A stretch of 64,000 nucleotides of DNA from Spirodela intermedia. Lineage: Eukaryota > Streptophyta > Magnoliopsida > Alismatales > Araceae. Positions 1 through 11,700 of the stretch are shown one piece after another (the first letter of the stretch is position 1; each line of letters begins with the position of its first letter). Made by a program: the position numbers and the translations under genes. The notes beneath the pieces were generated by a model, which had not been told where the DNA came from, did no database searches, and worked only from the letters and a program-made list of their open reading frames with translations. The stretch lies in assembly GCA_902729315.2 (NCBI GenBank), contig LR746269.1:8344231-8408230 (forward strand), written 5' to 3'.

Positions 1-2039
1 GATTATTTTTGATGAGGTAATCAATAGAGCCACTTCGTGGATGAGAATATGTCCAATTGGGGAAGGGAAATATTAGAATAATTGGATCAATTAGATGAGA
101 GTATTATCGAGAAGGTACACATGAATACCACTAAACCCCAAGCCCAACCCTAAATCATAGTTAAAGAGCTCAAAATAAAACCCTCAACAATATACTAAGA
201 ATAATAGGGAACCACTTGACCCATATGAACCATCAGAGACATCTTAGAAAAACGCTAGAGTGGAAGACCCTTATTTTGAGGGATTCCTAGACCCTACAAT
301 ATGTATTGATTAGGAAGCTGACATGAATTGTCACTTTAGGTAGTACGAAATGTCTAAAGAGAGAAGAGTTTGATTTGCCCAAATGAAGCTTATAGCATGT
401 TAAAATCTATTAGAGGAATGTAGAGACATTACTATGTAGAAGACAACAAAATCTGATAATGCTTTATTTTAGATAATAATTGAGTTAAAATAAATATACT
501 ATTCACATGACTTAAAATAAAATGTGAATTATTTATGTTATAAATATTAATACTCATTTGAAGGTAATGTGATGAATTTATATTTAATATATATTTTTAA
601 GATTATCTGAAATAAATAATTTTTTATTTTTAATTCATGTGCTAACAATATTATCCAAGGTTTGTAATCTTGAGAATTATTTTACAATTGACATGAAATT
701 AGACATGAAGTTAAAATTGGCAAATAGATTTATCTTACAATTTTAGGAAATTAATGAAGACATTTATTCATCCATTTTGTAGTAATTTAGAAATTATCAA
801 AATATGATAACAAAATGTGGTAGTGATTCATGAGCATATATCTAAAAGGATGTGTCAAGGATTCGTGGGCCAAGTTAGCATTTTTGACCATGTCAACAGT
901 TATACCACATGATTCATGTACACATAATCTTCCATGGTCTGTTTTTGGGTGGTGAAATAGATGGAGATATTTCCAGATTTCAAAATGGTTGCAATATTAT
1001 TGCATGAAATTTGAAAGGAAGTTCTAGGGATAAAGGACGAACTTTCTAGATGATAAAAAGGGAAAGATTAGAGTATTTTCCAAGCTTTTCAAACCGAATT
1101 ATCTCCAAGTGATGAATGGAGATGAGCGGAGCAATGTTGGGCACATGCAAGTTCAATTTCTATTTTAATTACATTTTATTTTCATTCCTTCTTAATCCAT
1201 CATCTGGGTGATAGACACACAAAGAGATTTAGGCTTTAATTCACTTTGTACATGATTTCCCTGTACTATGTTTTTAGGTGACAGATGAGTAGAGATATGG
1301 ACGGTGAGTGCTAATTAGATTTATTTCCATTTTGATTCAATTTATCTTTTTTCTAGCTTAATCTTTCATTTGGGTGACAGGCAGATGACGGGATTAAGCA
1401 TTTTAATCAATATTTTTTTCACTTTTTAAGCTCTTCATTTTATTTTCTACCACAATGTTACTCTATTCCTAGGTGGCAGATAGGATGAGTTCACTGATTT
1501 ATTTCATTTTTTTAGTTCTTATTCTTGATATTTTAAGGATTCTAATGATTTTTAACTTGTTTAAGATTTTTGGATTGAGTTTATTTTCATAGGTTAGTCA
1601 AGTATTATATGAATTCAAATCAAAATTGTTTTCCCATTTTACTGCCAACATGGTCTCTTATTGATAGTTTTATTTTCTCTCTCCAGTTTAATATTTCCTG
1701 ATTCTATGTGTTTTACGTGATATAAATTGATTTTATTTTTTTGATTTTCTCTGAAATATATTGCAGGTCTCGAGTGATATATCAATTTTGAATGTGGGAA
1801 AATATCAAAATATGAATATTTACAGCTCATGCAATTTATAAGGTTTAAAGCATGGAGAAGATTATTTTCTTTATTTTCTTCATTTTTTTATTTCAATAAA
1901 CTGTTTAGAACAAAAGAAATTCAGATTGAGATTGACCATCATACCTATGGACAACCTCAGTTCACCAAAATTTTAATTTTAATTATTATTTTGAATTCAA
2001 TTTATAAAGATTAAAAATTTGTTCATGTTGTTTACAATG
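1..2039. other. AT-rich intergenic DNA, no gene recognised
   Basis: Very AT-rich sequence with frequent stops in all frames. The only structure I can see is a set of four degenerate copies of a GGTGAYAG-like motif between about 1205 and 1480, embedded in T-rich sequence. Short open frames near 1640-2010 have low-complexity translations and no recognisable family. Probably old repeat DNA flanking the gypsy relic that follows. Confidence 0.5.
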
Positions 2040-2189
2040 AGCAAGGTGATATTAGAATCCAATCAAGATTATGGTGGAAATGAAGAACAAGTTATAAATC
2101 TAAACACTTAGATTAGAGACAAAAAATAATGTTAAGGAATCATTCTATATTAGAAAATATTTCACAATATGATGAAGTTTTTATGAGGT

Positions 2190-3240
2190 TATGGAGGTGA
2201 CCTGATCAAGACTTAGGAGTAGATTAAAAGAGGACATTCTAAAGAAACTTTTTCTTTGCAAGGCTAACGCATGCAAACATGCCTATTTGTTAGCTCAAGA
2301 TGTAGAGAGGTATCACAAATCTCAACTTATTAAATAAACATCTATATCTCAGCCCATCACACAATGACCCTAGGGGAACACCATTGAATGATCAAACATT
2401 CAGAATGCTTCAAGTAGAATTACCCAAGTAGGTAGTCAAACATAAAGCTCTCAATTCTCCTTAGCCTACACACCTACTATGGTTCAGTCCCAAATTCCTA
2501 AAATTAAATTGTCTAAGAAATAAGAAGATAAAGGAAAGGAGATAGTAAATAATGAGCTACCTCAGAGTAGTGCCTCTAGGGACAAGTCATATAAATCTAA
2601 AGGATATGCATATTGCGCTTAAAAAATGCCCAACTCATACCCTTCACGTAGGAGAATACAATATGAACTCAGTATTAGATGAAAATACAATTGATGCATT
2701 TGACCAATTAGAAGAAGATGAATACAATGTCGATTTTCACCTTGCTCAACAATTTCATAGAAGATGAACACCTTGTAGGATATGTCTCAAGAAAAAGTGA
2801 TCAATTAATTAACCACTTAGATGATATTCATTTCGGGGTTATGAGATGTATACTAACCTAGCCCAAAGGAGAGGAGGATACTTTTCAAACTTCTATCTAT
2901 CATACCTTTGTCATGATCGGGGGAGAGGCTGGTAAAATCCTAGTAGATAGTGGGAGTTATATCAATGTAATTTTCACTATTATTGCACGACACTTAGGGG
3001 TTATTCAGGTTGATCATTCAAACCCTTACAAGATATCCTAGTTAGATTTGTCTTCCATTTTAATTCAAAAAAGGAGTCATGTGTTTGTCAAGATTAATTC
3101 ATTTGAAGATCAAATTAAGTGTGGTCTTACAAATCAATGTAGGTAGTCTCATACAAGGGAGGCCATGGCTATATGATAAAGATGTCACACAAGATGTGAG
3201 ACTTAACATTTGTTTCTCTCTAAACAATGTTAAGAAGATC
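2190..3240 (+). mobile_element. Degraded Ty3/gypsy retrotransposon gag-protease relic
   Basis: Conceptual translation in shifting frames gives, in order, a Gag-like C-terminal segment (about 2205-2325, with RLKEDILKKLF and AYLLAQDVERYH), a ruined CCHC zinc knuckle (about 2590-2655, cysteines partly lost, ending CPTHTLHVGE), and a retropepsin-like aspartic protease (about 2920-3050) with the active-site motif ILVDSGSYINVI. A block resembling the conserved GRPWLYDKDV segment lies near 3150-3185. The order gag, zinc knuckle, protease is that of plant Ty3/gypsy elements. Several in-frame stops and frame changes show it is dead. No reverse transcriptase, integrase or paired LTRs were recognised, so the element is incomplete as well as mutated. 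No restored reading frame is implied. Confidence 0.75.
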
Positions 3241-3479
3241 ATTTGACACTCTTATCAATCTCCACTAATTGATTCAAAAGAACCAACTCATACTAAGGAC
3301 TTGCACTTAATTAATATACATAGATTGCAATAAGATATCGAATTATGATCTTCATTTTGGGTAGTCTTAGTAAAAGCATTTGAGGATAATCTACCTATAA
3401 ATGTTTCCACCTTAATCACTTTAAAGGTTGCTATCAGAAAAGAGTTTTTTGGTCAACTATTTCTTATACATGATATTTA

Positions 3480-5040
3480 ATATGTTATTAATTTCTTTCC
3501 AATATTGACTTAACCTAATTGTTGTATAGTAAATCATGTAAATTTAAAAATTATAAATTAAAAACTACTAATTTTGGAAATTTTATAAATATTTTAAAAG
3601 AACTAAATTAATTATAATTTCAATAAAAGGTTCTAAAAATAGTAGATTTCTAAGTAGATCAAAAAAATGTAAGATAATATTAGATAATATTTTAGAATTT
3701 TCTTTAAAAAATATATTTTATATAATTTTTAGACCAAATGAAGAATATAAACTATATTTAAAAATTTACGAAAAAGATAAATAAGGGTGAGGACATTAGG
3801 ATGGCATTAATGGCACGACGAATGCAAATTGGGCAGAATAAAGTTCCACCTGGTGACTCTTACGTAAGTGATTACAAACAACTTAATTGATCAAATTAAG
3901 TTCTGTAAAAGCAAGAAGAATTATAATTTAATGAAGAAGAGTTTTGAAACTTAAAATCACATAAAGTATTAGTAAATTAAGTAAAATTTAAGTTTACAGT
4001 AGAAAAAATAAAGTTCTAGTTTCACGACAGTAATTGTCAAAATTCTATGTTTGGGAGGATTATCGAACGATGTCCACAATCTCAAAAGCTCTTCTTGGAT
4101 AAAGAGGACGTAAGTAATCTCTAGATCTTCTTATGAAGTCTAAAAATCAATGAAGCGAGTCGTTGAATCATCTTCAATTGTCACCTGATGGAACAAAAAA
4201 ATAGCGACTTTGTAGATCTCCAACAACTGCACTCGACGAAAATAAGTTGGATAGAGGTAGGGTGCATCTTAGAGAATTTCATCCTCAAGTTCATACAACA
4301 AAAAGAGGCTCTTCATCGCAACTGGTACGCTCTCAAGAGGTGATGACTCATCTCCCAATAGATTGTCATCTTTGAACCAGCTCAACCACCAAGTCCGAGC
4401 AAGCTGCTATTACAATTTGAATCATCTCTAGTTGTCATCTCATATCAACCCGTCATGCTAGTCTGAACAATTTTGAACTGCCTAGTCAATACTAGTATCT
4501 CGCTCATTTGAATGCATTCACCCTAGCCCAATTAGTGATGTCAACGTTCAACTATATGGTCAATATTTATCTCTTGTCAATAATCAACTATCTAGTCGAC
4601 TATCAACTACTCAGTCAATAATAAACATTTCATCAACTATCTACAAAGTGGGTCCAACTTCATCATATGTTCCTTCACATGTCAGTCATCTCTTCTAGTG
4701 AAAGGGTTATCTATAAACTCTCTTTCTTTTCAAATTTGGAGCTATTTAATTTTTAGTATATTATCTTGCAACACTATTGTGTGATCTTATATAGGCCACT
4801 TTCATCACTAGCAGGTGGTAAGAGTATAGAAATGACCTACTTGATTTGAATCTATCGATCTATTGACAATGGAGAGCCCTAATCCTAGTGATTCCTTAAT
4901 TTTGTCGATCCAATTCTTTCAAAATTTTGTAGGAATACTCCATCCTACACTAAACCCTCATAAATTTCATAGATTTAATGTGAGAGTCAAGACTAAGCTG
5001 TTGATCTAGGGTACTTTAGTCTTTCATCAACACATTCCAT
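3480..5040. other. AT-rich intergenic DNA, probable repeat debris
   Basis: No coding region is supported. The part from 3480 to 3780 is extremely A/T-rich. From about 4490 to 4640 there is a loose run of related CTAGTCAA / CTCAGTCAA words, as in decayed LTR or satellite DNA. I could not define element ends. Confidence 0.4.
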
Positions 5041-5062
5041 ATTAATTGGCATATGTGGCTTG

Positions 5063-5315
5063 GAGGTTGTGGTGTCAAAGAGCGGGTGGCCATCAGATGG
5101 CAGTGCCGCAGCTTCTATCAACAATGCCTAGAACTCCACGCAGAACCTCATCCACCACAAGACGGAGGGATGCCAAGGAGGCTGGGGAAGGCCATTTAGA
5201 CATACTACATATTCACCATGTTCAACGTGGACAAGAAAGTTCTGGGAACGGAGGAGAACTTTGGGCTGTTTTACCCCAACAAGCAGCCGGCTTATCCGAT
5301 CAACCTCAAGATGTG
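5063..5315 (+). pseudogene. Fragment of GH17 beta-1,3-glucanase gene (C-terminal part)
   Basis: Two blocks in different frames match the C-terminal third of plant GH17 endo-beta-1,3-glucanases. The first reads VVVSKSGWPSDGS, corresponding to the nucleophile motif [11 protein letters not shown] of the family, but with Lys in place of the catalytic Glu. It continues to SINNA and then a stop. The second, after a frame change, reads [18 protein letters not shown] and then [15 protein letters not shown]. There is no N-terminal part. It lies tail to tail with the larger GH17 pseudogene on the other strand about 650 bp away, and the two share the C-terminal [14 protein letters not shown] segment, so both probably descend from one local or dispersed duplication. 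It cannot encode an active enzyme. Confidence 0.85.
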
Positions 5316-5319
5316 ATCA

Positions 5320-5960
5320 ATCTAGAGAGCGTACCGGATGGATTACCCCCGAATATGATATATACATCAGATAATCTTGTTATGAAAATCATATCTTTTT
5401 CTGGTGGATTTGGCCGCAACACCAGTGCATGAAATATAAAATTGATCTATCCTATTAAATGCCAATGAATTTTGAGTTGGACCGGCCCCCGAGCAATATC
5501 ACCTATTTTCTCCCCATCCAACTACAATCGCTTGACAATGAATGCGTAATAAAATCAATCCCCATCCAGTCTGGCTGCCGTAGGATATGTTCCTTGGAGT
5601 TCTTTCCCATGGCCTAGTTTCTGAACTTTTCTATTGGGCTTCGGTCGAAATTAAGGTTTTTCTTTTTTTACCACCGCATGAGCCCGGCACTGTTCCATTG
5701 ACTTCCGCTGACCACGGCCAGAACAATCATATCGGTCTGTTTGCCCGTAAAAGTGCAGTATCTTTCTCGCCACAAACGTCTTTTACATTCATTCATACGA
5801 TGAAGAACTACTACAGACAGTTCTTCCACGTTTGATTCCCAAGATATATATCAAAACGTATTCACGAAGGGTTATTCATCCGGTAGGACCTCTTCAAAGA
5901 GGTAATTCAAGTTTTCTTATTCAGAAATGCGTGAATTAGTACGCTTTATTGGATGGATGA
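5320..5960. other. Spacer between the two GH17 copies
   Basis: About 640 bp between the C-terminal ends of the two tail-to-tail glucanase copies. Short open frames here (for example 5587-5835) have no recognisable family and look like chance. Confidence 0.4.
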
Positions 5961-5966
5961 TCGACA

Positions 5967-7331
5967 CTAGAAGCTGATTGGGTAGACGGGCTGCTTATTG
6001 GGGTAGAACAGCCCGAAGTTCTGCTCCGTGCCCTGAAGCTTTTTGTTCTCGTTGAACATCGCGAATATGTAAGCCTCGATGGGCCTCCCCGGCCTCCTCG
6101 GCGTCCCTTTCGGCGCGTGGCGGATGAAGTTCTGATTGTAGGTCCGGGCGTTGTGGATGGTAGCGGTGTCGCCGCCCGCCGACGGCCAGCCGCTCTCCGT
6201 AACGGCGACTTTCAAGCCGCCCTCGCCGATCTCCTAGAGAGCAGCTTGGACGGAATCGAGAATGGCGTCGAACAGGTTCTGGTAGACGAAACGCCCGTCG
6301 GTGACGACGGTGCCCGGGGAGGTGAAGAGGGCGTAGTCAAGCGAGATGTCCCTCTGGTTGCCGATGTAAGAGAAGTACGGGTAGACATTGGCCAGCAGCG
6401 GCGCCCCGGTGCGGGTTAGGAATCCCACGATGGGCGTCAGGAAACGCTTAGAGCTGGCGGTGAACTTGCCGGCCGAAGGGGGATAAGATTGTCCGAGAAT
6501 TCCCATGTCGACGACCGTCGAAACCTTGATCTGATTCGCGAGGCCGGCAGAAGAGAGCGCGTTGTAGATGTTCTGCATGGAGGGGAGGACTTACTGGGCC
6601 TCGGTCCTTCTGGGGATGAGCTCATTTCCGACGCCAATGTAGCGTAGCCTGACGTCCGGCCAGTAAGCCAAGACATTACGCTGGACCCAATTAGAGGCGT
6701 CGACAGACGAGGAGGCAATACGCTGCAAGTGTTCGCTTGGGACGTCCAGGATGAGGTCGATATTGGAGCCCCGCAGGGCCTGAAGGACGTCGTCGGTGGG
6801 GAAGAAGATCCTCACGCGGCCAATATTGTTCTGCTTGTAGAGCGCCACCACCTCAGCGGGAGGCGGCAGGTTATCGCCCAGCATGCCATAGCAAACGCCA
6901 ACTTTAGCTCCTGCGGGAAAAAAGATGTAGACGAGGAAATATGAGCTGTTGTTCCGTCAAAATCTATAGATTTGATACCAGACGTCTACTAATAAGGAAG
7001 GAAAGGCCTCATTTCGTGATCTCTTAAGCAATGTCGATGAGTGATTAGCTGAATATTTAATACGTCTGATGTAAATAATGCGACCATGATCAGAACTAAG
7101 ATCATGTGAACAGATGCCGAGGAAGGGGAGGCGAGAGGCATGTAAACAGATATTTATGAAATAGTGGGGGGCGAGAGGGAGGGAGGGAGGGGAAGAGACG
7201 GAGGAGAGGAGAGGAGAGGAGAGATAGACTAGAAAGAAGGAGAGCATACTTGCTGGGCCTGCCGTTAGAAAAGCAGAAAGTATTGTTACAGCAATGGTCA
7301 TCATCCATGGTCGTGGGGGGCAGGATGCCAT
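5967..7331 (-). pseudogene. Beta-1,3-glucanase (GH17, PR-2 type) pseudogene with two nonsense codons
   Basis: Two exons, 7331-7250 and 6910-5967, joined by a GT-AG intron, make 342 codons in one frame, the normal length for a plant GH17 glucan endo-1,3-beta-glucosidase. Exon 1 (MASCPPRPWMMTIAVTIL) is a hydrophobic signal-peptide-like start. Exon 2 begins AKVGVCYGMLGDNLPPP, the usual mature N terminus. The acid/base Glu (YIGVGNELIP) and the nucleophile Glu ([13 protein letters not shown]) are both present, and the chain ends [16 protein letters not shown] before TAG. Two in-frame stops break it: TAA at 6591-6593, where the family has Tyr (AQYVLP), and TAG at 6234-6236, between QAAL and EIGE. 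No frameshift is seen, so decay is recent or the stops need checking. Family role: hydrolysis of cell-wall beta-1,3-glucan in defence and development. Confidence 0.88.
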
Positions 7332-7422
7332 GGAATCGAACAGTCCTCGCCCGAGGAAAACCTTTGCAGTTAAGAGTCTGAAAGGCCTCGGATCTCCATT
7401 ACGCCATCTCGACTTCCCTTCG

Positions 7423-7430
7423 TATTTATA
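7423..7430 (-). promoter_or_regulatory. TATA box of the GH17 pseudogene
   Basis: TATAAATA on the minus strand, about 92 bp upstream of the ATG at 7331. Position and sequence fit a plant core promoter. A purine-rich tract (minus-strand CT-rich) lies downstream in the intron at 7170-7230. Confidence 0.5.
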
Positions 7431-7450
7431 GTATGGGGAAGGGAAACCCA

Positions 7451-8380
7451 TTCATTGCCGTTCAAGTTAACGTTCTACGCGCGAGTCTTCGCGACTATGC
7501 ACTTTATGAAGTCAACGATTATCTGTCCTAGTCTTCACGGTTGCGTGGAGCGGCTGGTCATCTTGCCCTTCAGTCGGTCGTCGCGGCACATCCGGTCTTC
7601 AGGAATCACGGTTTTGAAACATATCTGCCTGTAACGGACTGTGACGTCTTTCCCACCATTAAAAGTCTCAAGGAACAAAAAAGTTAGAGGAGAGCGAGAG
7701 ATACACGTAAGTTGGCAGTCTCTCAATGGCGAATGGCGTGGAATGATCATTTCCGACCTTCTTCTGTCCAATGCTCATGGAAACCTGTGGTCCTTGTTCA
7801 CGGTGCTCGTTCTCCGGCGGTACCTACACATGTTACAGTCTCGGCAGGTAAATTCAAACTCTGGCAAATCTTCTGCAAAGCTTCTTGAGGCTGCCAGACT
7901 TCCTCGGGCTTGTACCGCTGAACACTTCCGCATCTGGAGCTACTTCAGCCATGTGGTCACGGCTGCCGTGTCATGGTTGTTGTCTAACGGCGCCCTCCTG
8001 CCAATCTAGACGGCAGAATAGGCAAATCTAACAGGAAGTTCTATGTTGACGATTCGTCGCCGTTGGACCTTTTGGATCAACCTCTTTCTCTCTCTCTCTT
8101 CCCCAGCTTTCCGGGCACCATGGAATTAAAGTCACACCGACCATACCGACCATTGGGGTTTTGGCCCAGACATCTATGCTTAGGTTTAGGCTGGAAATTA
8201 TGCTGGCCGCAATAACCCAGCGGGGTTGATAAAATAAGCCTATTCTCTTCCTCTCTCTCTGAGTCTTTACCCCTACTTTTCATTATGTGTATAGATATAT
8301 GAATATAGCTGAAGCATTAGAGAGTTTCAAAAGAGACACATTCGTGATGAAAGAGCCACGATATATATATAGCAAGATAG
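7451..8380. other. Intergenic, no gene recognised
   Basis: Contains the upstream flank of the GH17 pseudogene and a short CT tract near 8085-8100. The open frame at 7641-8009 (+) translates to nothing I recognise and has no splice or promoter context. I leave it unannotated. Confidence 0.4.
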
Positions 8381-8384
8381 AGTC

Positions 8385-8545
8385 GTTGTTACCATGAAAT
8401 ATCAAAAAATTGATAAGAGAAGAGGAAACCAGTTTGCCTATGAGGTGCCAATACTTTCTCAGCTCACCCACAGGAATCTTGTCCGCCTATTGGACTATTT
8501 CGAAGTCGAGATACCCATGCTGGTATACGACATATTTTCTTGCAT
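8385..8545 (+). pseudogene. Wall-associated-kinase-like protein kinase fragment
   Basis: The frame reads VVTMKYQKIDKRRGNQFAY, then EVPILSQLTHRNLVRLLDYF and EVEIPMLVYDIFS. This matches kinase subdomains II-V of plant wall-associated kinases and WAK-like kinases (lysine of beta 3, helix C, hinge), where the usual text resembles VAIKKSKIDxxxxxQFINEV and LLVYEFI. The invariant Lys of VAIK has become Met-Lys in a poor context, and homology stops right after the hinge. No ectodomain, membrane segment, HRD loop or DFG motif is seen nearby. It is a relic of about 50 codons that survives because the frame happens to be open. Confidence 0.72.
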
Positions 8546-8759
8546 TAATCTTTTCCATTATTTCTGCAGATCTCAGTTCAAATTCGCAGTATCCATTGTA
8601 AGAGTGATTGAGAGTTATTTCAAAATATTAACTGCATTTAACATTTTTCATCCAGAAAGGTTATTCTCCCGATTGTGCCAAGACATTGTATGCAGATGTT
8701 CAGAGTCAACATGGGTGTCATCGGGGGATAGTCATGGGTTGAGCTCATAGTGGGTGGCG

Positions 8760-11700
8760 AGAGAGCAGCGCCTCTTAATCCATGGGGTGGGTTCAGAGTT
8801 TTAGAGATAGTGCCCTAAGTCTCTGGGGAAGGTATTAAAAACTGGTCTCAGTTAGAGTCCGTTGACCAAAGACAATGGAGTTCTGGCGTTAGGATGTGCA
8901 TTTGGAGGGGAAGAGGTGTCCAGGCGTAATGAGACATGGAAATCACATTTCGAAAGTCACTACTTTCTTCTCTTTTACCTTTTCCTCGGCTAGGGTTTTC
9001 CACGTAAATATTATATGCATGATTGTTACTATTTAACGATGGTAACATATTTATTACTAGCGAGTTTGGAGAATATCGTCCTGATAATTTTCAAGACAAC
9101 AAAGGTCTGAATTTGATGCAGTAAAATTTAACATTACCACCCCACTTTACTAAGGTTAAAATCAGTTAAAAAACAATGACTACTTCTACATCATTTTTGC
9201 AGAACTCCTCGTGGGTAATGGCAGCTAATTAGGATAACTCACAAAGGCAGCAAGGCGTCCCCTTTAACTTGGTTTACTTTGTCCAAATCGTGAGGTTCCC
9301 ACACCTAGATGACCAAGTCATGGATATAGACATAAACAAGGACTTTTTTACACGTTAACAGCTCGTGTCAATAGGAACATAAAATGTATCATTTGAAATG
9401 AAAAGGTTGTCTGGAGGTTAGATGGGAACAGTCTTGCTCCTCTAAGAGGATCTTGAACTCTTCCCTTCCAATCTGTTGGACCAAAAGCTTACTATAGACT
9501 TCCAAAATAATGTTCACATAATCAGTATAACGAGAAGTAGAAGAGAGGAGAAGGACCAACTCGCAGCAAGAGTATTGAGACAAGAAATTTTTCGTTATTT
9601 GGAGGTCGACTTCATACATCCACGGGCAAAAGAATACAGAACTCTTACCAAAAACTCAAAGCACTCACCAACCCAAAAAGAGATCTTCCTATGGAACTCA
9701 CTCCCAAACTCTCTCTAATGGGATACACAAATGAGGAGAGGGGGTCCCCCATTTATAAGCACTTGGGATGAATTGGGGAAATGTGTCCCGCGTCAATGAC
9801 TTCAGTAAACATGCCACACGTGGGCCATTTCCTTAAGAAACAGTCAACTGAGATGTTTCCTCCATCCGCCTGAATTGGTTCGCCCGTAATCCAGCCCTTC
9901 CTGTTTCACCCAATCCGCCCACAAATGGGCCATTCCACTCTAAGAAAATTGGTCCGTGAACAAATTGTTTCTTTCTCTCATGGACGACAGCTTCTCCTCG
10001 TCCCTCCATTAAATGCGGCCATCTGAAAGGTGAGCCACATTAATAGCACAATCAATTTCGATGAGGAATCAGAACAATCAATTGCATAATTTAATTTTCC
10101 CTGAAATCAGACTAATTTTTAAGTATTATTGAATCAACTAATTCTAAATGTCTTATTCTATAATAAATATCATAATGAATTAAAAGGAGTTGACGGCCCT
10201 CTTGGTGAGATAACCACCACAACCATTAGAATTGCCAGCCTCATTTTTATAGTATCAACCATACATACCTAGATTTAATTCTATATAATTTTATTATTGA
10301 TTTCAAATCAAATGAATGAAGAGGTTGCAAGGTTAGCACTAGATATCACCCTATACCTTAAAGGGAAACATCATAAATAGTGAAACAACTAGCCGAGTGC
10401 ATTTGAAGCATTAGTAATGTTTGTGAACAATAAATAAATTGGAGGATTGATATTTTCTTTAATGTCAATTACTCAATGATTATATAGATAACACAATCAT
10501 TTCATCTACTATTGTACTACGAAATATTTGGAAAAGGATTAATATTTCTAACATCAATCTCAAAGAGAAAGAAATTGGACAATGTAAAATGTGCTTCAAG
10601 GTTTTAAAAGTTTATTATAATTGCATATATGTAAATATTGTTGTTGTCAAGTATTTGGATGATGAAAAATATTGTTGTTATCATTTCTCTTTCTTTTTAA
10701 GAATTTCTTAACAACCTTTTTATTATTCTTCAAACTCGACTTAGTTTCATTCTTTTTACTGATTTGGGCTTTTTTTTTTCTTTATCACCTCTATATCCTC
10801 CCTAGAGAGTCCTAATTTAGAGGTTAGTGCATACCTAACTAATTCATATATTGTTACTCTATTCAGATCTCTAGTTTTGGCAATGAGACTGACCTTGGGT
10901 TTCCAAATGGAGGTTAATGATCTGATTACTTTTATTTTATTCTGTCTCTTAATAAGTTTTCCTGGGCGTTTTAATGAAATATGTCAATAAATATAGTCCA
11001 CATATTTTTAATAGACTCAATTTTATCTATAGTAAAAAGCTTATACCTTTGTTCCAAAATATTCCTTTCAAAATCGTTAATGTATATTTATGTAGGTGGC
11101 ATCAAGTTTGTCCCATGTTCTTTTTGCTATCTCACAAATTAAATTACATTAAATTCATTCAAATAAAAAACATAAATAATATATTTACAGCCTTTACATT
11201 TAATGACAACAATATTTCTTCTCTATCAATATATGTATCAATAAGCTCTTTAGAGAGAATGTAATGGGCATATTCAGTTAGATTCCATCCAGCCAAATAA
11301 ATTGCTTGAAAAGAAATCTTCATAATGTGTACTATAATCCAATAAGTTGAGGTCTTTATGGGGAGCAGCCTTCTGAAAATGTACTTCTTGAAGAGCTAGC
11401 CATGGATCTACAATTTATGGTGGTTAATCTTTTGCTAATGTGCTCTATGGTATAATTTTTTCCTCCCTTATCAGGAGTGGGGATTGATTTTATAGTACAT
11501 TTAGTTTTTTTTTATTTTGAATTATTTTTATAATTTCAACTAAAGTGACTCAACACAAGTTTCATTAGGTCTACATAAAATTCTGCAAGTCAATATGCTA
11601 GTTGAGTTCACTAGGTTGACACACTAAATTTTAGTTCGGGCACAAAAATTAATAATGTTTTGGTCTTTCCTAAGCCTATGTTCATTTTCCAATGGTTCTT

